Shown one piece after another: positions 25,929-34,965 of a stretch of 64,000 nt of DNA. Below the pieces are notes generated by a model. It did not search any database, was not told the origin of the DNA, and saw only the letters and a program-made list of their open reading frames with translations. The position numbers and the translations under genes are program-made. The stretch comes from CALHVX01 sp964640725. GTDB lineage: Bacteria; Pseudomonadota; Gammaproteobacteria; Pseudomonadales; Azotimanducaceae. The DNA lies in the NCBI GenBank assembly GCA_964640725.1, contig CAZXIJ010000022.1, forward strand, positions 1-64,000. The letters run 5' to 3'. Positions within the stretch are counted from its first letter, which is position 1, and each line of letters begins with the position of its first letter.

Positions 25929-27665
25929 CTACATTCTCGGAACGACGCCGATACCCAGCAGGGCGAGCCCCTGTTCCAGGGTCTGCCCGGCGCGCTGGCA
26001 CAGCAGCAGCCGGCTGTGCCGCGTTGTCCCTTCGCTCTTCAGCACCGGGCACTGCTCGTAAAACTGCGAGTAGCGCGTGGCCAGCTCATACAGGTAGCCC
26101 GTCAGGTAGTGCGGAAAGCCTTCGACGCTGGCGTTCTCCAGCACCTCCTGAAACTGCAGCAGCGATAGCGCCAGCGCGCGCTCGCCAGGCTCCGTAAGCT
26201 GGACATCGCCCGCAAGCTCGCCATAGCGCTCGTCGGCTCGGCGAAACAGGCTCCGCACCCGGGTGTAGGCGTACTGCAGGTAGGGTGCCGTGTCGCCCTC
26301 GAAGGCAATCATCTGGTCCCAGTCAAACACGTAGTCGCTGGTGCGGTTCTTGGACAGGTCTGAGTACTTCACCGCGCCGATCCCGATGACAGCCTGCGCG
26401 GTCTCCAGCTCGCTGGCGGTGAGCCCGTCGTTGCCGCCGCTGCGAGCCTGCAGCAACGCGCCGGCCCGCGCCTCTGCCTCGTCCAGCAACTCCGTCAGCT
26501 TGATGACGCCGCCCGCGCGGGTCTTAAAGGGCTTGCCGTCTTTGCCGAGCATGGTGCCGAAGGGCAGGTGCTCAAAGCTGGCCCCGTCGCGGATCATGCC
26601 CGCGGCCCGGGCGACGGCGAAGATCTGCTTGAAGTGCAGGCTCTGCCGCACGTCGACCAGGTAGAGCACCCGGTCGGCCTGCAGCGTCTCGCTGCGGTGG
26701 ACGCAGGCGGCCAGATCGGTGGTGGCGTAGAGGAAACCACCGCCGGTCTTCTGCACGATCACCGGCAACGGATCGCCGTTCTTGTTTTTGAACTCGTCCA
26801 GAAACACGCACTGCGCGCCGTCGGACTCGGTGAGCAGGTCATGTTCGCGCAGCTGCTCAACGATGCCGGGCAGGGCGTCGTTGTAGGCGCTCTCGGGCAT
26901 GACGTCGTCCAGCGTCAGGGAAACGCCGAGCCGGTCGTACTGCGCTTGCCCGTGGGCGAGGGACAGCGCCACGAATTCCTGCCACCGTTCCCGGGTCTGG
27001 GGGTCGCCCTGTTGCAGCGCGACCACCGCCGCCCGGGCGCGATCGGCAAAGTCCGGGTCGGCGTCGAAATGTGCCTTGGCGGCCTGGTAAAACGCCTCGA
27101 GGTCGTGCAGCTCGATGGCGCCGCCGGTGGCCTGCTGCTGCTCGGCCAGCTCGGTGATCAGCATGCCGAACTGGGTACCCCAGTCGCCCACGTGGTTTTG
27201 GCGAATGACGGTGTGGCCGAGCGCTTCCAGCATGCGCGCCATGGCGTCGCCGATGATGGTGCTGCGCAGATGGCCAACGTGCATTTCCTTGGCCAGGTTC
27301 GGGCTGCTGTAGTCGACCACGACCCGCTGCGGCGCAGCGACCGGCGCGATCAGTTCGGCACTGGGCAGTTGGGCGCCCAGCCAGGCGTCGCCGAGACGCA
27401 GGTTGATAAAGCCGGGGCCGGCCACGTCGGCCGCGGCAATCAGGCCGTCGCCTCGCGCCGCTTCCTGGGCGAGCAGCGCCTCGACGACCTCGGCGGCCAG
27501 CTCCCGCGGGTTGCGCCTGGCGCGCTTGGCTGCGGCCATCACGCCGTTCGCCTGGTAGTCCCCAAACTCCGGCCGCGCGGCGGTGCGCAGCAGGGGCTCG
27601 CTGTCGACGCCGCAGTGGGCCAGGGCCTGGGCGACGCGCGCGTTCAGCGCGGTCCGCAGATTCAT
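25929..27665 (-). CDS. argS: arginyl-tRNA synthetase
   Basis: Class I synthetase of 578 residues. The HIGH motif appears as HVGH in KEMHVGHLRSTIIGD, with the N-terminal Add1 domain before it (about residues 1-110). The C-terminal anticodon-binding DALR domain has the typical LLQFQEVLENA and HYLTGYLYELATRYSQFY segments. The MSK-type loop is replaced by the GTMLGKDGKPFKTR region common in bacterial ArgRS. The start codon overlaps the stop of the cold-shock-domain gene (ATGA). Confidence 0.97.
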   Translation of the reverse strand: MNLRTALNARVAQALAHCGVDSEPLLRTAARPEFGDYQANGVMAAAKRARRNPRELAAEVVEALLAQEAARGDGLIAAADVAGPGFINLRLGDAWLGAQLPSAELIAPVAAPQRVVVDYSSPNLAKEMHVGHLRSTIIGDAMARMLEALGHTVIRQNHVGDWGTQFGMLITELAEQQQATGGAIELHDLEAFYQAAKAHFDADPDFADRARAAVVALQQGDPQTRERWQEFVALSLAHGQAQYDRLGVSLTLDDVMPESAYNDALPGIVEQLREHDLLTESDGAQCVFLDEFKNKNGDPLPVIVQKTGGGFLYATTDLAACVHRSETLQADRVLYLVDVRQSLHFKQIFAVARAAGMIRDGASFEHLPFGTMLGKDGKPFKTRAGGVIKLTELLDEAEARAGALLQARSGGNDGLTASELETAQAVIGIGAVKYSDLSKNRTSDYVFDWDQMIAFEGDTAPYLQYAYTRVRSLFRRADERYGELAGDVQLTEPGERALALSLLQFQEVLENASVEGFPHYLTGYLYELATRYSQFYEQCPVLKSEGTTRHSRLLLCQRAGQTLEQGLALLGIGVVPRM

Positions 27666-28258
27666 GAGCCGTTGCCGCGCTCCGGCAGCACGTCCTCGGC
27701 CTGCAGGCCGCGCTCGCGCTCGGCGACCACGAAGGACACGGTCTCGCCATCTTTCAGGGCCGGTCGTGCCTGGCCATCCTCTGCCCGGATCGAGCGCTGG
27801 TGCACAAAGATTTCCTCGCCGTTCGGGCGAATCACAAAGCCGAAGCCTTTGGATCGGTTAAACCATTTCACCGTGCCGCTCTCCCGGTCGCCGCTGGCCG
27901 GCGCCGTGGCCGGGCGTTGAGCGGGACGCCCGGCAGGCGCGGCGGACGGGCGGGATTCCTTTCGGGCCCGGTCGTCGCGGCGGCCACCGCGCTCGCCGCG
28001 CGGTTCCGGGCGGGGCGAGCGGTCGTTGTTTCGGGCTCGGTTCGAGTCACGCTTGCGCGGTTGCGGGCCGCGATCCGCGGTCGCAGCGGCGGGGGCCGGC
28101 TGAACCTGCCGGGCGTTGAACAGCCCGCCCACGAGCAGGGCCAGGAAGCACAGCAGCAACAGCGCCAGCCGGCTGTCGGGCCAGATACGCTGGGACAGTT
28201 CGGTGACGGCAACGGCCAGCAGCAACGCGCTGGCGACGGCGATAACGATACGCTTCAT
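27662..28258 (-). CDS. membrane-anchored cold-shock domain protein
   Basis: A 198-residue protein with two N-terminal membrane segments (about residues 3-20 and 31-48), a basic low-complexity linker rich in Arg, Pro and Ala (about 50-125), and a C-terminal cold-shock domain. The domain has SGTVKWFNRSKGFGFVI (RNP1) and EEIFVHQRSI (RNP2). Cold-shock domains bind single-stranded RNA or DNA; membrane tethering would place that activity at the inner membrane. The ATG at 28258 directly precedes the hydrophobic segment. It overlaps the argS start. Confidence 0.85.
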   Translation of the reverse strand: MKRIVIAVASALLLAVAVTELSQRIWPDSRLALLLLCFLALLVGGLFNARQVQPAPAAATADRGPQPRKRDSNRARNNDRSPRPEPRGERGGRRDDRARKESRPSAAPAGRPAQRPATAPASGDRESGTVKWFNRSKGFGFVIRPNGEEIFVHQRSIRAEDGQARPALKDGETVSFVVAERERGLQAEDVLPERGNGS

Positions 28259-28338
28259 GAATACTTCGCGGTGACCTGGCGGCAAAATCCGGCGGGATGA
28301 TACAAAGCCCGGGCTGCCTTGTCTCCGGTCAGGCGCAG

Positions 28339-28953
28339 TCAGTCCGTTTGCGGCGGTATCCGGCGGATCGTTTCGATCTTGATTGTCTGCTCCGGCACAC
28401 CGGCCAGCCCGTTGCGGCGACCAGTGTCGACCAGCTCGATCTGGGTGACCGTGCGCCAGCCGTCAATGACCCGCCCAAACACCGTATAGCCCGGCTGCCC
28501 GCGGCTGCCGTCCAGGTGGCTGTTGTCGGCGACGTTGATGTAGAACTGGCTGTTGGCCGAGTCCGGGTGGTTCAGGCGCGCCATGGCCACCATGCCCTTG
28601 CGGTTGGTCAGTCCGTTGCCTGACTCGTTGACCACGTTGGCGCCCGGTTCCCGCAGATTGAGATCAGCGTCGTAGCCGCCGGTCTGGATCATGAAGCCCG
28701 GAATCACCCGGTGAAACACCAGGCCATCGTAAAACTCGGCGTCGACCAGGCTCAGAAAGTTTTTGACCGAGTGCGGCGCTTCCCGCGGGTACAGCTCGAT
28801 CACAAAGCTGCCCACGTTGGTCACGACCTTCACCTGGGACTGGCCGGCCGCCTGGGCAGCGGGGCTCGCTCCGAGCACCGGCAGGGCGATCAGCAGCGCC
28901 AGCGGCAGCCACCGGGCGATGAGCTGGAAGGGCGTTTTGCGGGCAAAAGTCAC
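28339..28953 (-). CDS. ppiA: periplasmic cyclophilin-type peptidyl-prolyl cis-trans isomerase
   Basis: A 204-residue cyclophilin with a signal peptide (residues 1-36, ending AQAAG), so periplasmic folding is likely. Active-site signatures are FHRVIPGFMIQTGG, SQFYIN and the YTVFGRVIDG segment. The insert-poor fold matches bacterial PpiA/PpiB. It overlaps the end of pdxJ by 4 bp (ATGA), so the two are likely co-transcribed. Confidence 0.92.
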   Translation of the reverse strand: MTFARKTPFQLIARWLPLALLIALPVLGASPAAQAAGQSQVKVVTNVGSFVIELYPREAPHSVKNFLSLVDAEFYDGLVFHRVIPGFMIQTGGYDADLNLREPGANVVNESGNGLTNRKGMVAMARLNHPDSANSQFYINVADNSHLDGSRGQPGYTVFGRVIDGWRTVTQIELVDTGRRNGLAGVPEQTIKIETIRRIPPQTD

Positions 28954-29765
28954 GGTGCGTCTCCGGTGCTGCGTTGACTGTCCTGGTCGGCGGCGCTCAG
29001 CGCCAGCAGGTAGTCCTTGATGGTTTGGGTCAGGCCGCGGTCGAGAGCGCGGGCCACCAGCGCGTGGCCAATGGAGACCTCGAGGATCCCGCTGATGGTG
29101 CAGAACAGCGGCAGGTTCGGCAGATCCAGGTCGTGTCCGGCGTTGACGCCGAGCCCGATGCTGGTGGCGTGGTCTGCGGCCTCGCGAAACTGCTCGAGGC
29201 TGCGCTGCGCCTGGGAAGACTCGCTGCCGAACTCGGTGACGGCGTCGGCAAAGGGGCCGGTGTACAGCTCGATGCGCTCGACGCCCAGGTCCCGGGCGCG
29301 GCTGATCTGGCCGATGTCCGGATCCATGAACAGGCTGACCCGGGCGCCGGTGGCCTGGTAGCTGCGAATGCGGGCCAGCAGGTCGCTGTGATCGCCGCGC
29401 AGGTCAAAGCCGTGATCCGAGGTCAGCTGGTTGTCGGAGTCCGGCACCAGGGTGGCCTGAGCGGGGCGGGCCTGCTCGATCAGCGCGTCGAACCCCGGGT
29501 AGCCGTTGGCGCGCGGGCCGGCCTTGGGGTTGCCCTCGATGTTGAACTCGATGCCCTCTGCGGCCGTGTAGGACCCCAGAAACTGGGCCAGGTCGAGCAC
29601 GTCGTCCGGCCGAATGTGGCGCTGATCGGGCCGGGGGTGCACGGTGATGCCGCCGGCACCGGCGGCCAGCACCGTGCGCGCCGCGTCGACCACGCTGGGC
29701 ACGCTGCCGCCCCGGGCATTGCGCAGCAGCGCGATCTTGTTGAGGTTGACGCTCAGGACGGTCAT
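28950..29765 (-). CDS. pdxJ: pyridoxine 5'-phosphate synthase
   Basis: Final ring-forming step of the DXP-dependent vitamin B6 pathway, 271 residues, TIM barrel. Visible are LSVNLNKIALLRNARGG at the start, ITVHPRPDQRHIRPDDV, EFNIEGNP, VPDSDNQLTSDHGFDL and GLGVNAGHDL with the catalytic His. A slightly extended C-terminus runs into the cyclophilin start. B6 supplies PLP for SerC and the PatB-like enzyme in this window, though no direct linkage is implied. Confidence 0.95.
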   Translation of the reverse strand: MTVLSVNLNKIALLRNARGGSVPSVVDAARTVLAAGAGGITVHPRPDQRHIRPDDVLDLAQFLGSYTAAEGIEFNIEGNPKAGPRANGYPGFDALIEQARPAQATLVPDSDNQLTSDHGFDLRGDHSDLLARIRSYQATGARVSLFMDPDIGQISRARDLGVERIELYTGPFADAVTEFGSESSQAQRSLEQFREAADHATSIGLGVNAGHDLDLPNLPLFCTISGILEVSIGHALVARALDRGLTQTIKDYLLALSAADQDSQRSTGDAP

Positions 29766-29773
29766 TGCCGGCG

Positions 29774-30487
29774 CTAGCTCCAGGCGCTGCTGCGCGGGCG
29801 GGCCTTGATCATCACGCCAAGGAGCAGCCCGAGGAGCACCAGCCCGCCGCCGATCATCAGCCAGCGTTGCTGGGCGTTGGACTGCAGCGCGTCGCGCTCG
29901 CCGGCCAGGTCCTGCACTTCGCCGCGCAGGCGCTCATTCAGTTCCTTGAGCTTGCGGTTTTCGGCGTAGTTCGCCACCGCGTTTTTGGAGATCGCTTTCA
30001 GATCTTCCAGTTCCTTCGACAGGCTGCTCACCTGGCTTTCCAGGCTCGAGGCCGTTTTTTCGGCGGTGCCTTTGCCGGCGCGCAGGTCGGCCAGCTGTTG
30101 CCGCTGGTCGTTCATGTTTTTCTTGAGCCGGGACACTTCCTGCTGGGCGCTCGCCAGGCGCGCCCGGGCGATGGGCTGCGAATCCAGGTACTGGGACTCG
30201 AGCCAGCCTTCCGTGCCGCGGGCGGTGCGGATGCGCACGTAGCCGTTGTCGCCTTCTTCCAGCACCGACAGCTGCGTGCCCGCAGGCAAGCCGCGGTGAA
30301 TGATGCGGTGGCCGTTGGACGGCCCGGTGCGCAGCGGCACGGTGAGGCGGTCAGAGATGTAGCGCGTGTTGCTGTCGGCGCCCGTTGCGCCCGGCGCGGC
30401 CGCGGCCAGCACAAAGGCCAGCAGCAGGGGCGCCAGGGCACGGTAGCGAGGTCGGGCGCCGGTCGTCGGCGCGATCATGTCAGTCAT
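29774..30487 (-). CDS. SH3-domain membrane-anchored protein (TIGR04211 type)
   Basis: A 237-residue envelope protein: signal peptide or anchor (about residues 17-37, ending ATGADS), bacterial SH3 domain (about 42-105, RYISDRLTVPLRTGPSNGH to EGWLESQYL), a coiled coil (about 110-205) and a C-terminal membrane helix (LMIGGGLVLLGLLLGVMI). This arrangement is the conserved gammaproteobacterial SH3-and-anchor family; its E. coli relative is YgiM. Function is unproven. A Met at codon 4 (30478) is an alternative start that would remove the overlap with yciB. Confidence 0.88.
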   Translation of the reverse strand: MTDMIAPTTGARPRYRALAPLLLAFVLAAAAPGATGADSNTRYISDRLTVPLRTGPSNGHRIIHRGLPAGTQLSVLEEGDNGYVRIRTARGTEGWLESQYLDSQPIARARLASAQQEVSRLKKNMNDQRQQLADLRAGKGTAEKTASSLESQVSSLSKELEDLKAISKNAVANYAENRKLKELNERLRGEVQDLAGERDALQSNAQQRWLMIGGGLVLLGLLLGVMIKARPRSSAWS

Positions 30488-31076
30488 TGGCTGCGGAATC
30501 CGTCCTGGATGGCGTCGCGGGGTTGGCGGGCTCTTCCGGCTCCAGCTGAGCCAGGTAGCCGCCCCGAGAGAGATACACCATGGTGATGATGAGATACGTG
30601 AACGTCAGCGCAAAACCGCCAATCAGCTTGTAGCTGATCCAGAAGTCCATGGAGAAGTTAAAGGCCACGAACAGGTTCAGCGCCCCGGCGAGCAGAAAGC
30701 CGCAGGCCCAGCCCAGGTTCAGGCGGCTCCAGACCGGGTCCGGCAGGGTGAGCTGAGCGCCCAGCAGCTTCTTGAGCAGCGAGCCGCGACCGAGCGCCTG
30801 GGTGATGAGCAGGGTGGCGGCCAGGGCCCAGTTGATGACCGTAGGCTTCCACTGGATAAAAGTCTCGTCCCGCAGCCAGATCGTGAGCGAGCCAAAGATC
30901 AGGCTGACCCAGAAGGTCAGCTTCAGCTCGTTGCCGATGGGCTTTTTCATGAGCCAGTAGCAGGCGACCTGCAGCGTGACGGCGATCATCAGCGCGCCCG
31001 TCGCGTAGTAGATGTCGACCGTGAAGTAGACCGCCACGAACAGGGCGATGGGCACGAAGTCCAGCAGTTGCGACAT
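30480..31076 (-). CDS. yciB: inner membrane septation protein YciB/IspZ
   Basis: A 198-residue polytopic membrane protein linked to cell envelope and division. It begins MSQLLDFVPIALFVAVYF and contains KPIGNELKLTFWVSLIFG and FWISYKLIGGFAL, typical of the family. Five to six hydrophobic helices. The ATG at 31076 is used instead of the open-frame start at 31262 because the family begins at this Met. Divergent from yciO. Confidence 0.94.
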   Translation of the reverse strand: MSQLLDFVPIALFVAVYFTVDIYYATGALMIAVTLQVACYWLMKKPIGNELKLTFWVSLIFGSLTIWLRDETFIQWKPTVINWALAATLLITQALGRGSLLKKLLGAQLTLPDPVWSRLNLGWACGFLLAGALNLFVAFNFSMDFWISYKLIGGFALTFTYLIITMVYLSRGGYLAQLEPEEPANPATPSRTDSAAND

Positions 31077-31230
31077 AGGCGCGGTCAGTCTCGGGTTGCT
31101 GCGGCAAAGCGGGGGCCATCGCCGTCGGTGGTGGCGAATCATAATGAAAGGGCCGGCGAATGGAACCGGGACCGCACGCTGGCGGCGGCACGCAGGTATC
31201 ATGCCTGCCGCCGAAACGGGAGCCGGGCCC

Positions 31231-31842
31231 TTGAGCCAGTATTTCTCCATCCACCCTGACAACCCCCAGCAGCGCCTGGTGCGCCGGGCCGCCGATGTGA
31301 TTGCCGGCGGCGGGCTCGCGGTGCTGCCGACCGATACGGTCTACACCCTGGCTTGCCACGTGGGCGATCCGAAGGCGGTCGCCCGGGTGCGCCGGCTCCG
31401 CCGTCTGAGCGACAAGCACCTGCTGACCCTCATGTGCCAGGACCTGTCGGATCTGGCCACCTATGCCCGGGTCGACAACAGCCACTACCGGGTGCTCAAG
31501 GCCTACACCCCCGGCCCCTTCACCTTCATCCTGCAGGCCACCCGGGAGATGCCGCGCAAGCTGGTGCACCCCAAGCGCAAGACCGTCGGGATCCGCGTGC
31601 CCGACCACCGAATCTGCAGCGACCTGCTCGATGCCCTGGGCGAGCCCCTGCTGGTCACCACCATGCAGCTGCCGGACGACGACGAGGCCATCACCGATCC
31701 GGAGCTGGCCCGGGAGCGGCTGGCGGGGCTGGTGGACGTGATCATTGACGGCGGTCCCTGCGGCTTCGAGCACACCACCGTCGTCGATCTGACCGAGCCC
31801 GTGCCGGAGGTGCTGCGGCCCGGCCGGGGGGAATTTCCCTGA
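31231..31842 (+). CDS. yciO: YciO/TsaC-family (Sua5-YrdC) protein
   Basis: A 203-residue YrdC-domain protein related to threonylcarbamoyl-AMP synthase TsaC. SQYFSIHPDNPQQRL at the start matches E. coli YciO almost exactly, which fixes the TTG at 31231 (GGGAG 8 bp upstream) as the start instead of the ATG at 31201. Other landmarks are LPTDTVYTLAC, KRKTVGIRVPDH and LLVTTMQLP. YciO does not replace TsaC in E. coli and its role is not settled. The order yciO-trpS-scpA-scpB-rluB is conserved in pseudomonads. Confidence 0.92.
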   Translation: MSQYFSIHPDNPQQRLVRRAADVIAGGGLAVLPTDTVYTLACHVGDPKAVARVRRLRRLSDKHLLTLMCQDLSDLATYARVDNSHYRVLKAYTPGPFTFILQATREMPRKLVHPKRKTVGIRVPDHRICSDLLDALGEPLLVTTMQLPDDDEAITDPELARERLAGLVDVIIDGGPCGFEHTTVVDLTEPVPEVLRPGRGEFP

Positions 31843-31898
31843 CCTTTCTGGTCGTCCCGCATTTATACTGACGTTCGTCTTCAGCACAGGACTGCCCC

Positions 31899-33113
31899 TT
31901 GAGCAGCAGCGACCCGAGTCAACGGGTGCTATCGGGTATGCGCCCGACCGGCAAACTTCATCTAGGCCATCTGCATGGCGTCCTGAACAACTGGACGCGG
32001 CTGCAGCATGAGTACGATTGCTTCTTCTTTGTGGCCGACTGGCATGCATTGACGACGCAGTACGACGAGGCCCAGGACATCGAGGCGAACGCCCAGGATA
32101 TGGTGGTGAGCTGGCTCGCTGCGGGGCTCAACCCCGGGTCCGCTACGATCTTCCTGCAGTCCAAGGTGCCCGAGCACGCCGAACTGCACCTGCTGCTGTC
32201 CATGATCACGCCGCTGGCCTGGCTCGAGCGGGTGCCCAGCTACAAGGACATGCAGCTCAAGCTGAAGGACAAGGACCTGGCGACCTACGGTTTCCTGGGC
32301 TACCCGCTGCTGCAGGCGGCAGACATTCTGGTCTATCGCGCCGGCAACGTGCCGGTGGGTGGCGACCAGGTCGCGCACGTCGAGCTGACCCGCGAAGTGG
32401 CGCGGCGCTTTAACAGCGTTTACGGCCGCGAGCCGGGTTTCGAAGAGACCGCCGAGGCTGCGATCAAGAAGATGGGCAAGAAGGCCGCGCGCCTCTATAA
32501 AGAGCTGCGACGTGGCTACGTGGAGCAAGGCGACGGCGATGCCCTGGCCCGGGCCCAGGCCCTGGTGTCGGAGCAGCAGAACATCTCCATCGGCGATCAG
32601 GAACGGTTGCTGGGCTACCTGGAAGGCACCGGCCGCATCGTGCTGCCGGAGCCTCAGGCCCTGCTCACGGAGCAGGCCAAGGTGCCGGGGCTGGACGGCG
32701 AGAAGATGTCCAACTCCTACAACAACATCATCGCCCTGCGCGAGCCGCCGGACAGCGTCGAGCAGAAGATCCGCACCATGCAGACCGATCCGCAGCGGGT
32801 TCGCCGCACGGACCCCGGTGACCCGGAGGTGTGCCCGGTGTACGGCCTGCACAAGATCTATAGCGAGGAGCAGACCCTGACCTGGGCGGCCGACGGCTGC
32901 CGCAGCGCCGGGATCGGCTGCATCGACTGCAAGATGCCGCTGATCGATGCGGTGAACGCCGAGCAGGGCAAGATCATCGAGCGGGCCCGGCAGTACGAGG
33001 AACAGCCGGATCTGGTTCAGAGCATCCTGCAGGAGGGCTCGGAAAAGGCCCGGGAAGCAGCCAAGGACACCCTGGAAGAGGTGCGCGCTGCGGTCGGCAT
33101 CGAGCACCGATGA
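31899..33113 (+). CDS. trpS: tryptophanyl-tRNA synthetase
   Basis: Class I synthetase of 404 residues. The HIGH-type motif lies in SGMRPTGKLHLGHLHG and the KMSKS equivalent is KMSNSY in GLDGEKMSNSYNN. The protein is longer than the E. coli enzyme (334) because of an insert between the two motifs (about residues 175-235) and a CIDCK segment near the C-terminus, as in the long TrpRS subtype. The start is TTG at 31899, the only in-frame start near the conserved N-terminus. A TATACT -10-like box lies at 31864-31869. Confidence 0.96.
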   Translation: MSSSDPSQRVLSGMRPTGKLHLGHLHGVLNNWTRLQHEYDCFFFVADWHALTTQYDEAQDIEANAQDMVVSWLAAGLNPGSATIFLQSKVPEHAELHLLLSMITPLAWLERVPSYKDMQLKLKDKDLATYGFLGYPLLQAADILVYRAGNVPVGGDQVAHVELTREVARRFNSVYGREPGFEETAEAAIKKMGKKAARLYKELRRGYVEQGDGDALARAQALVSEQQNISIGDQERLLGYLEGTGRIVLPEPQALLTEQAKVPGLDGEKMSNSYNNIIALREPPDSVEQKIRTMQTDPQRVRRTDPGDPEVCPVYGLHKIYSEEQTLTWAADGCRSAGIGCIDCKMPLIDAVNAEQGKIIERARQYEEQPDLVQSILQEGSEKAREAAKDTLEEVRAAVGIEHR

Positions 33114-33188
33114 CAGCGCCCGGCAGCGCAGGCATAGTAGGCACACGACCTGCTTTACCGCGCCGGGCGACCCGCTCGCGGAGTACCT

Positions 33189-33760
33189 GTGACTGACGAA
33201 TCGAACAGCGACAAACGCGTCGAAAAGCGCGCTGACGACCCGGTAGCGACCGCGGCCGAAGGCGCCGCCGACGCCACGGNNNNNNNNNNNNNNNNNNNNN
33301 NNNNNNNNNNNNNNNNNNNNNNNNNNNNNNNNNNNNNNNNNNNNNNNNNNNNNNNNNNNNNNNNNNNNNNNNNNNNNNNGAGCTGGCCGATCCGGTGGTC
33401 GACATGAAGGACCTGATGATGGCGCTGGCCAACGTCCTGCGCCGGTCGGAAATGTTCGCGCACCACGCCGTGCAGCTGGAGCCCCTGTCGGTGCGCGAGC
33501 GCATGACCGGGGTGCTCGACCGGGTGCGCGTCACCACCGAATTTTTGCCCTTTGCTGACCTGTTTACGGTGGAAGAGGGCCGGCAGGGCGTGATCGTCAC
33601 GTTCCTCGCCATTATGGAACTGGTGCGCGAGCAGCTGCTGGACCTGGTGCAGCAGGAAAACTTCGCGCCCATCTACGTACGCACAGCGAGCGCGCGGCCG
33701 GACGCCATCGAGGAAAGTCCTGTGGCCGATGACGATGCGCAAACGATCCGGAGTGAGTAA
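33189..33760 (+). CDS. scpA: segregation and condensation protein ScpA (middle missing in a gap)
   Basis: Kleisin subunit bridging SMC heads with ScpB. Only the ends are present: an N-terminal acidic lead of 30 residues from the GTG at 33189, and a C-terminal part (MKDLMMALANVLRRSEMFAHHAV through IVTFLAIMELVREQLLDLVQQENFAPIYV), which is the ScpA winged-helix C-terminus. The SMC-binding N-terminal helical domain is hidden in the run of N; both sides are not in frame as drawn, so the real gap is neither 100 bp nor resolvable here. The stop overlaps the scpB ATG (TAATG). Confidence 0.85.
33280..33379. other. assembly gap 4 (100 N) in scpA
   Basis: The edges share no overlap, and roughly 100 or more conserved ScpA residues are missing, so this is a real loss of several hundred bases. 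Confidence 0.95.
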
Positions 33761-34955
33761 TGGCGGATGACACCCCGCAGGACCCGGCGGCGACCGACGC
33801 TGTCGGCAACGACGACAAGACGCAGGCTGACGCGCCCGCCCAGACTGAGGCTTCGGCCGAAGACGTCGCAGCCGCCGAAGCGAGCGCAATGGTGGAAGAG
33901 GTCGCGCACGATCGGCTGGACGTTGACACCGTCACCGCGATCCTCGAGGCCGCGCTGCAGGCGGCGGACAGCGCCCTCACCCCCGATCAGTGCCTGAAGC
34001 TGTTTCGCCGGGGCGAGCTGCCCATCGCCAACAACGAAACGCGCCGGGAGCTGGTGAAGCGGCTGCTGGAAGCGATGGTGGACAGCTACGAGGGGCGCGG
34101 GGTCGAGCTCAAGCGCGTCGCGTCCGGTTACCGGCTGCAGGTGCGCCAGGAATACAGCCGCTGGGTCTCGCGCCTGTGGGAAGAAAAGCCGCCGCGCTAT
34201 TCCCGCGCGCTGCTGGAAACCATGTCGCTGATCGCCTACCGGCAGCCCGTGACCCGCGGCGACATCGAGCAGGTGCGCGGCGTTGCGGTCAGCCAGAACA
34301 TTATGCGCACCCTGACCGAGCGCGGCTGGATTCGCGAGGTCGGGCACCGCGAAGTGCCCGGGCGACCGGCGCTGTACGGCACCACCAAGGCCTTCCTGGA
34401 TTACTTCAACCTCAAGTCCCTGGCGGAGCTGCCGCCGCTGGAGGAAATCCGCGAGCTGATCGAGCCGGTCGTGGTCGAAGAGCTGCCGCCGCCGGAACCG
34501 GCCGCGCTGCCCGACGTTGATCCGGATGCAACCGCGTCCGCGGATGAAGCCTCGTCTGCTAACGCAGCCNNNNNNNNNNNNNNNNNNNNNNNNNNNNNNN
34601 NNNNNNNNNNNNNNNNNNNNNNNNNNNNNNNNNNNNNNNNNNNNNNNNNNNNNNNNNNNNNNNNNNNNNAGCCTCGTCTGCTAACGCAGCCGCGTCTGCA
34701 GAAGAATCCGGTGACGACGATTCCGAGACCGCTGCTGCCGTGGACGAAGCACCTTCTGATGTCGAAGCAACAGCAGAAGCAAACGCGGACGCTGCTGCAG
34801 AAATCGATCTGGAAGAGCCTGTCCCGGTGGTGACCGAGGCCGAGGCCGAATCCGAATCCGAATCCGACACCGACGGGAACGATCAGGCCGAAGCCGGCGC
34901 AGGTTCCGAAGAGACCCTCGCCGAGGTCGTGCCGCTGACGCGCGGCAAACGCTAG
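33760..34955 (+). CDS. scpB: segregation and condensation protein ScpB with long acidic tail (gap inside tail)
   Basis: Winged-helix partner of ScpA/SMC. Residues about 45-230 form the conserved core (LTPDQCLKLF, SGYRLQVRQEYSRWVSRLWEEKPPRYSRALLETMSLIAYRQPVTRGDIEQVRGV, RGWIREVGHREVPGRPALYGTT). An acidic N-terminal lead of about 45 residues and a C-terminal tail of more than 110 residues rich in Ala, Glu, Asp and Ser flank it. The gap in the tail appears to shift the frame, but deleting the 100 N plus a 22-bp duplicated flank gives one open frame of 357 residues ending TRGKR. ScpB in most bacteria is about 190-300 residues. Confidence 0.92.
34528..34710 (+). repeat. 18-bp repeat region and assembly gap 5 in scpB
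   Basis: Degenerate 18-bp units such as TCGTCTGCTAACGCAGCC flank a run of 100 N (34570-34669). The 22 bases before the gap (34548-34569) are identical to those after it (34670-34691). The unit resembles the hda repeat TCGTCTGCTGCGCAGGAC in length and in its first ten bases. Confidence 0.85.
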
Positions 34956-34965
34956 CGCCGCCCCG

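Noticed and set aside
31201..31230. ATG 31201 as the start of yciO
   Set aside because: E. coli YciO starts at the residue encoded by TTG 31231, which also has a well-placed GGGAG.
34570..34833. Frameshifted end of ScpB reading into a KQQQKQTRT-type tail
   Set aside because: This frame exists only because 100 N is an arbitrary length; collapsing the 22-bp duplicate gives the acidic tail instead.
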